DNA of 64,000 bases from Phytophthora colocasiae (Eukaryota; Oomycota; Peronosporomycetes; Peronosporales; Peronosporaceae). Below, one piece after another: positions 46,701 to 58,208 of this stretch (the stretch's first letter is position 1; each line of letters starts with the position of its first letter). Position numbers and translations under genes: made by a program. The stretch is from assembly GCA_018806915.1 (NCBI GenBank), contig JAGKQI010000104.1:186001-250000 (forward strand), given 5' to 3'. Below the pieces are notes generated by a model. That model saw only the letters and a list, made by a program, of their open reading frames with translations, was not told the DNA's origin and made no database searches.

Positions 46701-47209
46701 TTCAATCCGATGAAAAAAATGTGAGGCAGTTGAAGGAAAAGCTTGAAGGTTTGATTGGTGAGCTACAACCAAGTGGCAACTATTTAGCTCATGACATGGG
46801 GGTGAATTGTATGGACCTAGTCTCTTGCCAACGGAGTGAAGAAGAGGGAAGTCTCGACGTGACACTTATCAGTGGTGGAGACGATCAGAATTTAAGTATG
46901 CGTGAGCTGCGCTTCCCATCATGCGAAATGATTTCCGAAGCTCGAACGGTGAATGCCAGCGGATCTGCTATCAAAACTGTTGCTTGTGTCGATGGCAAAG
47001 CAATTTTTGCCGCTGGATACGACCAGCGAGTGAGTAAGTGGGGGATTCAAGACACCGAGAATGGCACGGAGCTCGAGTGGCAAGGGGCAGCTTTTTCAGA
47101 ATGCGCTGACATAGCTGATATCGCGATTCGGCAAAACGCATTGGGAACAGCTGATGAAGTTATTGTCGTTGGCCAAGGCCTGCAGATGATAGAATTCCAA
47201 CATGAATGA
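43772..47209 (+). CDS. WDR6: WDR6 homologue, regulator of tRNA 2'-O-methylation
   Basis: 1,145 codons, no intron. WD40 repeats throughout: VVTASEDGLCKLWDLNGNCV, GHIGRHVWRAAVHPSLKM, ASGGGDGAVKLWDV, and more in the C-terminal half (SGGDDQNLSMREL). The GHxGRxxWR variant and the long two- to three-propeller layout match WDR6/Trm734, the partner of the FTSJ1/Trm7 methyltransferase that modifies position 34 of tRNA-Phe and others. Start chosen at MAHPPIKKQEFLG. Tail-to-tail with ATG8, about 315 bp apart. Confidence 0.85.
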   Translation: MAHPPIKKQEFLGAVTLVSFSSDGSILYVGVGPTVFLYATATGDLLGEHNVLTRGILHGCDIVELRGSDATPESFVGAFFGQKRVSCFKDLPQTPEAARGLEELPVLGEPKVFSDWVFDVQLLTAEVAMENENKNLLAAVGLAHNFVQVWDPVRNHILRSVQCSARCILYALAFHGRSLDDLVVASGTVFQQILLWNPMESGSQKTNAAVEPMQRLHAHDGVLFKLAWSSNACSLASVSDDRTVQLWSNKGKITAEQLHSSRQLTHAELLASEYSPVFRSWGHTARIWDVSFWERGVVTASEDGLCKLWDLNGNCVSTLQGHIGRHVWRAAVHPSLKMIASGGGDGAVKLWDVTHQLMSPPDALGDNMACNSILVPITATSATPKRKKGALSSQSVRNIVLSTQENGKVAFVASEHGSIFRLDLSSLTSEIFFTVPPADDGSIQTRSGLSTFAMDCSGRFLLLGEVTGRVCIVEASTGSLLYSWISQRYVRAMKIWWDNEGSLFVSSANGILSEWKPTVVEVSESLASPSVAMELVATFKIPAKSSISAVLVVDRLNMTRNIFAGDGHGSVHVFRRSLGLSENNDLAKEVRDPAFVLKGAHGRELVASLLLAKESQGTENHPAVILSGGHDGYICSYALEEDLNGALTAVQVGRESIRGISTVKQLWWSTSKIKPDLMVFGFHAAQAVLHNFSAQYRLFNVECGGWRRPHALFTTVGNFESALPSHTFVFTPPATQKEQVVIKIHSSLLSPRDIANTSPRFSRCSLHDRHHGRMTTCVAFLESDRLVTAAEDNSLMLHRRGPTNLEKHTSLRWRSVSTGIAHTTTVRALTTFQRKTSDGVEHVILSGGGKQRLNMWMVRGESDLLRHVCGQERAEAAQDHRILGLATFEIPTVSDAYRLVAACNSEGSIQLLLLDANYGSLFEFGDCRSVSRKPILSCVGFQVCDDSMTAGLAVGSTDGLVTLWDLSVLLKEIASLLQSDEKNVRQLKEKLEGLIGELQPSGNYLAHDMGVNCMDLVSCQRSEEEGSLDVTLISGGDDQNLSMRELRFPSCEMISEARTVNASGSAIKTVACVDGKAIFAAGYDQRVSKWGIQDTENGTELEWQGAAFSECADIADIAIRQNALGTADEVIVVGQGLQMIEFQHE

Positions 47210-47525
47210 TCAAACAACAACTGACGGAGGCCATAAGCGAGTGAATAGAATTGCATGTATTTTTCTTGGGTTTCGTTGCTTGGAAATATCCACATCGCCA
47301 GTTTTTTTAGAAGAATGGACCACGTAGCAGCAAACACTCCTTGTCGTCTCTGGCTGGCTGACAGCATTCCTAGCTTCATCTTGTTCCTCCTCAACATGAA
47401 GACTGAAATTCTGAAGCTGACAATCAGCTAGCGTTCCCCAAAGAAGCTCCCAATCCATCCCTACAGCGACGACGAAAAAAATCTTCAACCAAAATCCAGT
47501 CCCCGCACGTCGACACAACGAGCAA
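47210..47525. other. Convergent intergenic, 316 bp
   Basis: 3' UTR space shared by WDR6 (+) and ATG8 (-). Nothing else recognised. Confidence 0.55.
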
Positions 47526-48111
<586 letters not shown>

Positions 48112-48898
48112 CTTTGCTACGAAAAAGACTGGCGGCGTGATCTTCCTCTCGCTTGCACTTCTCCGAGATAAGTTACGCCTACAAAACAACAAAAGCCACC
48201 ACCAGTTAGTCTTTTTCCCGCTTCAGACAAGGTACCTCGGCATGAAGGGTCGCAGCGCACTATTAGCACTCCAAATTGTCGCCCTGCGACCCTCAATAAA
48301 TATTACAATCCACAGGCAAAGCACGTCTTCTTCCATGTGGGGTTGAATTCGCGTTATCGCGTTCCACAGATCGAATTGGGCGACGCAAGCTGGCCATGTT
48401 CAACCGCCACATGAAAGCGCACGAGTACATGTAGAGTGAGGCCACGGCACAGCACCACGGGCGCAAGAGCTGCGCCGGTCCTTGAATCTGTTACTTGCCT
48501 TCGACGTTTCTTCTCGGTTTACTTTCTTTGTGTAAGTGGGGAAGGTCTGAAGGCGGAACAATCCAAAGCCCGAGCCCTACGGGTAGGAACCTCATTTACT
48601 AGGAATTAGGGGATAAATCGGACTTTAAATAGAAATATACTGGTGTTTGTATGGATAGAGATTCGAGAACGATACGTAATTCGTTCGTAAAAGGAGGACG
48701 AACGACCAACACTCTTGTTGAAGAAAATGAATCAGTCATTGCGATTCGTATCGGTGAAGACAGGAGAGCATGATGCAATGTGGTCTGTATCATTTTGCTG
48801 TTAACGGGGCTGCAAGCAACATCGTATTCTGCAACAAGGCTACTGTAGTGTTGATTCCTTCAGATGACGTCGCTAGGAAGAGCTGTGACAACTTGTGG
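48112..48898. other. Intergenic, about 790 bp, no gene recognised
   Basis: ATG8 promoter side, then gene-poor DNA leading into a transposon relic. No coding signal on either strand. Confidence 0.55.
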
Positions 48899-48953
48899 TA
48901 GTGTTGGTTTAATTTTGTCCACGATTATTATTCATTTCGATTTTATATCAAAT

Positions 48954-48974
48954 AAAATGATTTAATATCATTTT
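48954..48974. repeat. 21-bp AT palindrome (left)
   Basis: Arms AAAATGAT and ATCATTTT around TTAAT. A near copy with the same loop lies at 49593-49613; the two differ by one compensated base pair. Confidence 0.6.
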
Positions 48975-49592
48975 AAATTGCCCGCCATTTGCTGCAGCTT
49001 CAACTTCCGCATCCGCCGAGCAAGAAGACCTCAACCACGTCGAATCTGCGGCAAGTAGGGAAGCTAGCGACGCCTCTGCGACGCCACTAACATACCACAG
49101 TGTATTTTTCAGCTTTCAGTCCCCACTATCACGGTAGAAATGCCACCTGGACGCCCAAGACTACAGTAGACGTTTGGGAGCTGTTCGACGAGCAGATTGC
49201 TCGTGCAAGCGCTGGCGCGTACATATAACCAAGCCCTCAGTAGCCAAGCTTGAAAGACATATATCGAAGTGCGGTGAATACACACTGGAAGATAAGTTGA
49301 AGAGGAAGCGAGCGATTGATGACCGCGCAGAAGAGGCCGCACGAAAAAAACTCCGCGCAAGTGGTTCTTTAGAGCCTGCCGTGAGTCATGCCGACGCTGC
49401 AGAGGTCCCTACGTCCACGACGGATATCTACACCTCCCTTTATTTTCTCGATATGAGCTTCGACTACTTGGGCGATCACCTATGAATCTATTAAACCCCC
49501 CCTCCACAATAATAACGTGGTTCCATTGAAAGCGATTCGTTAACATGTTTCGATTTTCACCGGTGGGTTTTGTTCACAATATAATATCATTT

Positions 49593-49613
49593 AAAATAAT
49601 TTAATATTATTTT
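49593..49613. repeat. 21-bp AT palindrome (right)
   Basis: Arms AAAATAAT and ATTATTTT around TTAAT; partner of 48954-48974. Confidence 0.6.
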
Positions 49614-49636
49614 CTTCATCGACAAAACCAACACTA

Positions 49637-50533
49637 GATCCTGGAGTACACATAGCTCGAAGGTGATTGCCGCTATCGACATGGTGCTCGCGAGCAGCGA
49701 TCCTTCCGTCACATATCGCATGGCCGCCGTCGTGCTGATGCAAGCAGAATCACAGCTTATTGCTTCGACTGAGCTGCATGAATAGTGGCCGCCGCCGTTA
49801 CAAGCAGGCAGGTTTGAGTTGCATTCATCGCAAGTCACACCAGGAGCGTATAATTAGCTCAAGCGATTGTGCGTTTTGACGCAACGGACGCAGGTAGTGC
49901 GATTGGCAATGATGACAATTCTTCATTGGCAGCCTAGCCATGGCTTACAGTCGCTGCTTCACGTTCCTGACCATTGTCATCTGCAGCGAGCTCAAAAAGC
50001 ATAAGGGCCAAGAGATCACGGGTCTTCAACGTCATTTTGGTATGGCTTCATAGTGTTGTCCACACGACTTTCTCCCCGCCACGCTAGTCCATTTGATTGG
50101 CTGGAATTCTAATACATCCTTTTTATTAGATAAAATACAAATAAAACCTCAATTTCTGCGAATAAAACCTCAGCGAGGGAAAACGGCGCAGTCTTTCTCT
50201 CGATCGGACGGGAAACCAATCTGCGATTCGCCCACACAACCCAAGACGCTTGGAACGCGCGAGTCGCTTCCTTCTTCCTCTCCGTGTAGGTGACTCTAGG
50301 ACAGACCCAAACCCACTTATAGCGCTGGATTCTCCCCCCTCTGTACCCCCTTGTTTGCTGTACATTCATTCCTGGCTCACCAGCTGGTAGATCCTCGATC
50401 TTTCTTCGGAATCCAGGAGCCGCGGAAGGGGGAGAAAGGAGGGAGATAGCTCCAATAAGCTGCCGTTGATACTGTGAGCTGACAGAATTCTATTCATCCT
50501 GCAGATTAAGCACCTTCTCCACATTCGCACAAG
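49637..50533. other. Intergenic, about 900 bp, upstream of YPT1
   Basis: No gene recognised. The last 150 bp is pyrimidine-rich and probably holds the YPT1 promoter and 5' leader. Confidence 0.5.
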
Positions 50534-51454
<921 letters not shown>

Positions 51455-51855
51455 GCAGCGTCGTTTTGTCCTGTTTGCTTCGCGTCGCGCTCCAGTTGAT
51501 TTGTCTGCAGTTTAGTTCCGGAATCTTGTGCAGAAGCATAAGAGGCGCGGCACTCGGAGGTCCAGACAGGATAAAATCAAAGGGCTTGTATGCGGCGCGG
51601 GTGAAAGGCTGTTCGAGAATTCTGCTGGCATTTGGAAAGGAGTATCAGGTTGCACGTATTTAGGTCTCTTATGCGCTCCTCTCCTAGGTCTCGCTTTCTC
51701 GATTTTGGCTTGGAAGGAGCGACAACGAATGCTACTCTGGTTAGTTGTGACCTTATACATCGTATATTCTTTCTCTTTTTACAAGTTGGGGTTGTGTTGT
51801 GCTCGTCCTTTTCTATACTTGCCATGCTGCTGCTGCTGTGAATTAACGGAAGCCT
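51455..51855. other. Convergent intergenic, about 400 bp
   Basis: 3' UTR space between YPT1 (+) and the BRCT gene (-). Nothing recognised. Confidence 0.5.
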
Positions 51856-52802
51856 TCACTTGGTTACTGGAGCTGCTCGGGAAAATGCAGTTTGAAGTGA
51901 GCCTGCGTTGCAGTCTTTGTAAACGAGGAATTCAAACTCGGGCTGCCGCTTGTTGCGCTTGACTGATTGTAGTATCCATTCTGTAGGGCACCCACGCAGG
52001 GCTTCAGTGGACTTCTACATGCACGGAAGGAAGTAACTTACCTGGAGTCACGAATTTTACCTTGCCGCAGCTCTAAACCATGCAAGACATGCAAGACGTC
52101 ATTATATCAACACCAAACATCAATAGGCTTGAACAACATACCTTGAGCACTTTGTCTGTCTTGGATCCGTTCAAGTTGGAGCCAACCATGTGCGTGATGC
52201 GTGTAGACGTCAGCATTGATCTATCAATCGCAACACCAAACAATGTTAAATCACTGTTCATACATTGTCATACCCAAAGTTAAAATCGGCATACGCCACA
52301 TTGCCACCGTGTTCCTGCACTAGTTTAGCCAAGTAGTATCTGCAAAAGAGCACGAGAAGGTGTTACTGCCACCATATTCTATAGTTCATGTGTACAACCT
52401 CCTTGCACCTACGAAGATACTTTGCCTGTACGCCCATTGAACACGATTCGGCAGCCCTGAAGACAAAAAGGCAATGACAAGATTAATACCCACAAATCTC
52501 ACCCCGTACCATCCAGCAATATCAAACCTTGAAAATGGTTGACTGCACAGCAGGTTGCTCTGTTTTCTCTTTGCCTGTTGCAATTGCACGGAAATGAATG
52601 CTATTGTTGCAGTTGTTCTTACACATTTCAGCACGGTACCTCCATTCTTATTGCCACTTGCATGTTTCTCCAGAAAAAACTGCTCTCTTTTTTTCTCCGT
52701 CCATTTCCTCTTAGTCTCTTCCTCTTCTTCTCGCTGCCGGTCGCTCTTCACGCGCCGTTCATTACGCGACGTCGGCCCGCTCGGCCCATTGACTGCAAAC
52801 AT
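51856..52802 (-). CDS. Short BRCT-domain protein, REV1-type BRCT, six exons
   Basis: Exons 52802-52623, 52456-52413, 52339-52274, 52220-52142, 52072-52042 and 51980-51856; every phase fits; 174 residues. The N-terminal 55 residues are a charged helix (EEEEETKRKWTEKKREQFFL). A single BRCT domain follows: GCRIVFNGRTGKVSS, YYLAKLVQEHGGNVAYADFN, TRITHMVGSNLNGSKTDKVL, KVKFVTPEWILQSVKRNK. The HGG, TxxTHxVxSNL and VTPEWIxxSV pattern is closest to the BRCT of the translesion polymerase REV1. No polymerase domain follows: the frame ends at TGA 51858-51856, 24 residues or so past the domain. The gene has no long ORF and would be missed by simple scanning. Divergent from SEC13, 115 bp apart. Confidence 0.82.
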
Positions 52803-52868
52803 CCTCGCGGTAAAGTTGCCTTTCACCAAAAAACATTTAGTCCATCATTTAGTCTCAATTGTGAAATA

Positions 52869-52884
52869 GTCCATTTTTACAATT
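52869..52884 (+). promoter_or_regulatory. Oomycete core-promoter-like Inr/flanking element before SEC13
   Basis: AGTCCATTTTTACAATT about 35 bases before the SEC13 ATG closely resembles the oomycete consensus GCTCATTYYNCAWTTT, with one extra base in the spacer. Confidence 0.4.
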
Positions 52885-52917
52885 CGTATCCGGCCACATC
52901 AGCTTTAGGAGTCGAAG

Positions 52918-54081
52918 ATGGAGTTCGCTGGCGGAATGCACGGGTCGACGGCTAGCGGGCAGTTTACCGCGCCGTACGGACAGCCGCATCATCAGCAACA
53001 AGTGCAGCAGCGTCAGGCTCCTGCGGCAAGTATCGACACGGAGCACAACGACATGATCTACGACATTCAGCTGGACTACTATGGCAAGCGCTTGGCTACA
53101 TGCTCGTCCGACAGAACATTCCGCGTGTATGACGTTTCCAAGGCCATAGTAGCGAATGGGGATAACGGTGACAAATCGGTCTCTACGGATGGCCAAGGAG
53201 AGCAGCAGGAACAGCAGCTTCACGTACTCCAGCATGTGGTATCTCTTGCTGACGACTCGGCAGCTCCCATTCACCGTGTGGCTTGGGCACACCCGAAGTT
53301 CGGTGCTGTGCTGGCTCTGGCTGCTCAGGACGGCAAAGTGTACATTTACCGAGAAGAATTGGTCCAGCAGGGTGCTGGTGGAGTCAGCAACGTGACAGAA
53401 TGGCGGCTCAAACATGTCCACGAGTTCCACTCGCTAGCTGTGCTCAGTGTGGCCTGGGCGCCGTACGAATATGGACTGTGTCTGGCGAGTGCGTCGGCTG
53501 ATGGACAAGTGTCGTTCCTCACTCGTATGCGCGAGGGATGGGTCGTCTCATCGAGCTTCAGGAACTCGGAGGAGGGCATGGGCTGTACGTCTGTGAGCTG
53601 GGCTCCCTACAACTCGCTAGGCTCGCAAGGTGCTCAAGGCCCTATCCAGCGTGTGGTCACTGGATCGTGCAACGATGCAATCACTATTTGGCAATTTGTT
53701 ACTGCCCCCCAAGACGGAGGGAATCCTGGCAACAGCTACTGGGAAATGGTGAATACCCCTTTGTATGGACACAACGACTGGGTCCGCGATGTGGCCTGGG
53801 CTCCGAATGTTGGTATCCCAGCGAATGCCATCGCGTCCGGATCGGATGACCACACAGTGCGTATTTGGACCCAAGATGAGGCTGATGGGGAGTGGGTATC
53901 AACTGTGTTGCATACGTTCCGCGCTCCTATATACCGGATAAACTGGTCGCTAACAGGCTCCGTGCTCAGCGTCGCCGCTGGTGATGACGAAGTTACCTTC
54001 TGGAAGCAGCAGAGCAATCACAAGTGGACTCAAATGTCTTCGGTGACCGATCAAGGTGCAGCTTTAATCACGAACAACTAG
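52918..54081 (+). CDS. SEC13: SEC13 homologue (COPII coat and nuclear pore)
   Basis: 387 codons, no intron. A Gln-rich N-terminal extension (about 35 residues) precedes six WD40 blades: TEHNDMIYDIQLDYYGKRLA with TCSSDRTFRVYDV, then IHRVAWAHPKFGAVLALAAQ, VAWAPYEYGLCLASASADGQ, GHNDWVRDVAWAPN and IASGSDDHTVRIW. The DYYGKRLATCSSDR and AWAHPKFG blocks are diagnostic for SEC13, which completes its beta-propeller with a blade from SEC31 or NUP145C. An acidic/Gln insertion of about 20 residues sits after the first blade. Confidence 0.94.
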   Translation: MEFAGGMHGSTASGQFTAPYGQPHHQQQVQQRQAPAASIDTEHNDMIYDIQLDYYGKRLATCSSDRTFRVYDVSKAIVANGDNGDKSVSTDGQGEQQEQQLHVLQHVVSLADDSAAPIHRVAWAHPKFGAVLALAAQDGKVYIYREELVQQGAGGVSNVTEWRLKHVHEFHSLAVLSVAWAPYEYGLCLASASADGQVSFLTRMREGWVVSSSFRNSEEGMGCTSVSWAPYNSLGSQGAQGPIQRVVTGSCNDAITIWQFVTAPQDGGNPGNSYWEMVNTPLYGHNDWVRDVAWAPNVGIPANAIASGSDDHTVRIWTQDEADGEWVSTVLHTFRAPIYRINWSLTGSVLSVAAGDDEVTFWKQQSNHKWTQMSSVTDQGAALITNN

Positions 54082-54222
54082 ATCTGATCAACAAAGGCTC
54101 AGGAATCCGTGATATCCTACTGCTAGTAAATACTAGGAACTGGACTATGGATGTGTTTATTCGCTGTCGCCGCTTATCTTTATTTATTCGTGTATCGTTG
54201 CCATAACAAGAGGTCACACATA

Positions 54223-55319
54223 TCACGACGTATGATAAACACGCATGGCGTAGGACGCGACGTCTAACAACTGAAAATGTTCGCTGGCACCATCCACCAG
54301 CCTCTTGTCGGCCTCGGCAATTCGCAGACATATCTTGGCCTTCTGCACGTTGCTGAGTTTGTCTAGTGCGAGGACATCGTCATTCAGCTGCCGCAAAATT
54401 GTAAGCACCGGATATCCGGCGAGCAAGATGCTTTCAATGTCCGTCTTCATCTTTTCAAAGCTGTTCGAAGCCAACGAAGCCCAAAATTGCTGCAGTAGCT
54501 CTAGTGGGGCAAGGCCTGCCACTGCAATAACATCGTCTTGCGATAGTTCATCATCTCCACAGAGTTGCTTGGCGCTTTGCAGATAGTTAATCGCCTTACG
54601 CAAGTCTCCGTTCGAGCACTCCAGCAGGGATTCCAATACCGAGTCCGGCACATTCACATGCTCTTCTGAGGCGATGAAGCGAACACGCGTGGCCATGGAG
54701 ACCTTTTCGAGAGGAGCGAAGCGAAATTTGGCACATCGTGAGGCCACAGGCTCAATAATACGACTCACGTAGTTACAAATGAGGCAGAAACGAGTGACCT
54801 TCGAGTAGTTTTCCATCATACGACGCAACGCAGACTGTGCGTCTCCTGTCATGGAGTCAGCCTCATCCAGCACGATAATCTTGAAAGGTGGTAAGCCACT
54901 GGCAGTGCTGATGGCTCCTTGGGCGAAGCTCTTGACCTTCTCGCGCACGACTTTAATACCTCGATCATCGGACGCATTCAGCTCTAGAAAGCGGCCATTC
55001 TTGCGAAAATCTGGGCCAAATAGTTGACGTCCCACCGCCACAATGGTGGACGTCTTGCCTGTACCTGGTGGTCCGTAGAACAGCAAGTGAGGAAGCTGAC
55101 CGTTGGCAATTGACGTTTTGAGCGTGGCCACTACGTGCTCCTGGTGGGAAATCTCGTCCACGTTCTTGGGACGACTGGAGGATAGCAACAGCGAGCAATA
55201 AGTATAAATATTATTTGTGTATACGCAGGTAGAGAGACGACATGCACGTACTACTTCTCCACCCAAGGCAGCACTGGCGCTGGGAGATTAGACTTCGACG
55301 TCGACGCAGAGCTGAACAT
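54223..55319 (-). CDS. RFC4: Replication factor C subunit 4 (clamp loader)
   Basis: Exons 55319-55252 and 55174-54223; phases agree; 339 residues. The join recreates PWVEKYRPKNVDEI, the conserved RFC N-terminal box. AAA+ motifs: Walker A FYGPPGTGKTS, Walker B VLDEADSM, sensor 1 ICNYVS, and the SRC arginine-finger box. ELNASDDRGIKVVREKVKSF and TRFCLICNYVSRIIEPVASR match human RFC4 (yeast Rfc2) better than the other small subunits. It loads the PCNA sliding clamp. Start chosen at the ATG 55319 (MFSSASTSKSNLPAP); upstream the frame is open through a 3 x 30-bp repeat but has no ATG. Confidence 0.92.
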
Positions 55320-55350
55320 GGTTTGCGCGCCAAAGGATCTGTCTGTACGA

Positions 55351-55440
55351 GTCTTAAGTACGCCGTACTTAGCTGTGAGGTCTTTAAGTGCGCCGTACTT
55401 ACCTGCAATTCCTTTAAGTGCGCCGTACTTATTGATTATA
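55351..55440. repeat. Three tandem 30-bp repeats in the RFC4/lectin divergent promoter
   Basis: Units 55351-55380, 55381-55410 and 55411-55440. Each has the near-palindromic core AAGTRCGCCGTACTT (AAGTAC-GCC-GTACTT in the first) after CTTTA/CTTA. The period is exactly 30 bp. They lie 32-121 bp upstream of the RFC4 ATG and 131-220 bp upstream of the lectin ATG. Confidence 0.85.
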
Positions 55441-55570
55441 TTCGTAGTTAACCGACTGGTGTCAGTACTCTGTTTTCGGTCCGGATCATTCGCCACGTAG
55501 CAAATCGTCCAGTCCGACGGACCTGGCAGAGTCAGCCTGCTCCTTCATCCCGCGTGTCCACATCTTGACC

Positions 55571-56885
55571 ATGAGCGTACCCCACGTGCTGCTGCTGTGT
55601 GTGGCAGCACTGTTGGCCTTGCTGCAGTCTTCTCCTGCAATTGCAAAGCGTCTGGACCACGTTTCCTTTGAGAAACCTTTCGACAACATTGACGGCGAAG
55701 GACTGCGCCAGATCGGTGACAATTATATCTATGGTGGCGACACGGCCGTGAACCGCCACTTTGCTCGTCTGACGCCCGACCGTCAGAGCAAACGCGGACA
55801 TATCTGGGGCAAGCAAAAGCTGGCAGCCAAGGAATTCGCTGCCGTGTTCACATTCCGTATCAGTGGCCAGGCCAAGGCTTGGTTCGGCGACGGCCTGGCG
55901 CTCTGGCTCACGACCAGCCAGTATGTACAGGGCGACAACCATGGTTTCATTGGTGAATTTAAGGGTATCGGTGTCGTGTTCGACACGTTCATTAACCAGG
56001 AGCACAGCGGTGGCCACAAGGACGTGACGTTCTTCGAAAATGATGGCTCTAAGACGCTTGACCAACTCAATGACATGGAAAAGGTGGGCTGCATGGCCCC
56101 CGGCATCCGCTACCACGAGAAGAACGCTGCCTTCAGTCCGTCACTCAACATGTCGCGTGCCAAGATTACGTACACGCAGGCGGACCAGCAATTTACGATC
56201 CTGATCGACGCCGACGCCTCGGGCAACTGGGTCAAGTGCTACAACCAGCGTCTGAACATTGGTGATGACTGGTTGAACGATGCGTACATCGGTATCTCTG
56301 CCTCGACGGGTGGCCTGGCCGACAACCACGATGTTATCGCTTTCAACGTCTACGAGTAAGTTTTCCTAGTGGCATATTTAAATTTTTGTGAGGTTATTTA
56401 CTTACTTTATTGTACATTATAGTGACGTGATTGATTCACTCGCGGCCCAAGAAGACGAGAAGCAGCGTAACGCTGTGGACAAGAACCTTGAAGCTACACT
56501 CAGCAAGGGCAGCAACGATGATAAGATGAAGTTGGTCAAGCGGAAGTACGCTCAGCTGCTTGAGGATTTCGAGTACCAGTTTACAGCTCTGAAGGAGTCT
56601 ACGGAGAACACAATCCAGAAGCTCAAGCAGCAGGGTGCTGAGGATGAGAAGCGTATTGATGAGCTGGAGGCTTGGGCAAACGGAAAGGTGGTTGAGCGTG
56701 TGCACAGCACTGTGAATGCTATCCGCGACCAGGTGGACACACAGCTTGAGGAAACCGTGAAAGAGACGGCCGCCAAGTCCAGTAGCTGGAAGACTCCATT
56801 CTTCATTATCGTGTTCATCATTGCCGGCGTTGTCGCTGCCGGATACAAGAAGTACCAGGATCTTCGCAAGACACACTTCCTGTAG
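55571..56885 (+). CDS. ERGIC-53/VIP36-type L-type lectin cargo receptor
   Basis: Exons 55571-56355 and 56423-56885; phases agree; 415 residues. Type I membrane protein: signal peptide MSVPHVLLLCVAALLALLQS with likely cleavage after AIA; leguminous-type lectin domain (about 27-260) with RLDHVSFEKPF, WFGDGLALWLT, GVVFDTFIN for calcium/sugar binding; a coiled coil (about 275-375); one membrane helix FFIIVFIIAGVVAAGY; short basic cytosolic tail ending RKTHFL. It carries glycoproteins between ER, intermediate compartment and Golgi, in line with YPT1 and SEC13 nearby. The tail lacks a clear KKxx/KKFF retrieval signal. Confidence 0.92.
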
Positions 56886-57135
56886 GTGCCTACCCTGCTT
56901 AGTTGCACCGGTGATAGACGCCGTTTGCCGGTCACACTACTGTAGAGACGGCAACGTGCAGGTACAGCTTAGGAGATGGAATTGTCTGGGGTCAAATGGT
57001 AGCTCGCATTCGTGTTTTTTTGGAATTGTCAACTTGGCTTTTACATGAACAGTATTGAGGTTGATGTTGGATATGGTACATCTATTAGCTCTACATAATT
57101 GTACTGGGTGAACCAGTGAAAGTGTTCTCGCCACA

Positions 57136-58140
57136 TTAGGACGCGAGTTCTTCTTGTACGTGCTCGCAGACGCGACAGACACAGGATGAGTCGTACGGGA
57201 CCTTCCATGGAGCAGATAGGAAGGCACCATAGCGGCAGCGCAACGCAAACCAAGGCTTGAAAACAGCGTGATTCGGGTTAATATTGTCACGGTGCGCGAG
57301 GTAAAGCTGCACGACAGGCTCTAGCAGTGGTGGCTTCACATCCGCAATCTTGTTGCCCGATACGACAAACCATATCGCGTCGACGAGGAGTTCTTTAGAG
57401 AACTGGTTTGCTCGTGCCTTTAGTAGCAGAAGATCAGCAAAATACAGTGCTAGTTGGTGCTGCTCGAATTGCACCTGGTTCTCGCTGCCGTCATTGGCAA
57501 ACATCCTTTTCTGAAGCACGTCCAGTATTGTAGGCGCCATAATGCGAAAGTTGAGGAGTTGCAGGACTTTGAGCTCGAAATCGAGAATCTCGTTCCACGT
57601 CCACTACAAACAAAAAACATTGACACCGCTACATTAGTACTGAGGGGCGTCAAGCAAAGCAGTAGTGTCTTCACACTTACGTTGCTGGAATGTCTCCGCC
57701 GCTGTAGAATCTCTTTGATGCTCTTGTCGAAAATAGTTGTAGGCGTCTCGACAAACTTGACTGCGATCCACAAACATCTGCATTATCCTGTTAGCACACT
57801 GTTGTTCATACGAGGCTTTGTCAATTAAACGCACTTACGAAATACTCAGAGCTTCGAGTTTGAACACGGTGACACTCTGGAGCTGCATGTATCGGTCCAG
57901 CAATTCGATGCACACGTGCAGCGTCTCTCTCGAGAGTCCCAACGCCGAGGTGATTGTCAAAATGGCCGCCACCATCTCGTCACGGTGCGCTTCCGTCGCC
58001 GCTTCATCCTCCTGATTGTCCATAATCCCGTCATGGTCCACTGACGTTGGTGAATCTGTCTTGACGCGCTTCAGCTGGTCGTCGGCTGCATGTGGACTCC
58101 GTAGCTGCTTAGTGCGAGGGCGTTTGCGATTGATGCACAT
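57136..58140 (-). CDS. Cyclin-fold protein, three exons
   Basis: Exons 58140-57839, 57777-57681 and 57603-57136; phases agree; 288 residues. After a basic, possibly nuclear N-terminus (KRPRTKQLRSPH) comes the cyclin box: LSRETLHVCIELLDRYMQLQ, SCLWIAVKFVETPTTIFDKS, WTWNEILDFELKVLQLLNFR. The second half is helical (YFADLLLLKARANQF). The subfamily and CDK partner cannot be assigned. The 68-bp gap to the divergent WKF-domain gene must hold both promoters. Confidence 0.8.
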
Positions 58141-58208
58141 ACCTCCACTCTCGACACTGATACTCTATACTTCCACGGTGAGCATCAATGGACAGGTCTC
58201 TATACTAG

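Larger units (their letters stand above)
48899..49636. mobile_element. Decayed hAT-like element, about 740 bp, with BED-finger fragment
   Basis: A 12-bp terminal inverted repeat, TAGTGTTGGTTT, begins at 48899 and its complement ends at 49636; pairing continues loosely (TGTC). Inside, the plus strand has remnants of a transposase N-terminus: VWELFDEQIARASAGAYI ending in a stop, then KPSVAKLERHISKCGEY, which resembles the His-x-Cys half of a BED-type finger. Two AT palindromes lie near the ends. The flanking 8-mers (ACTTGTGG and GATCCTGG) do not match, so the target duplication is lost or the ends are misplaced. Confidence 0.55.
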
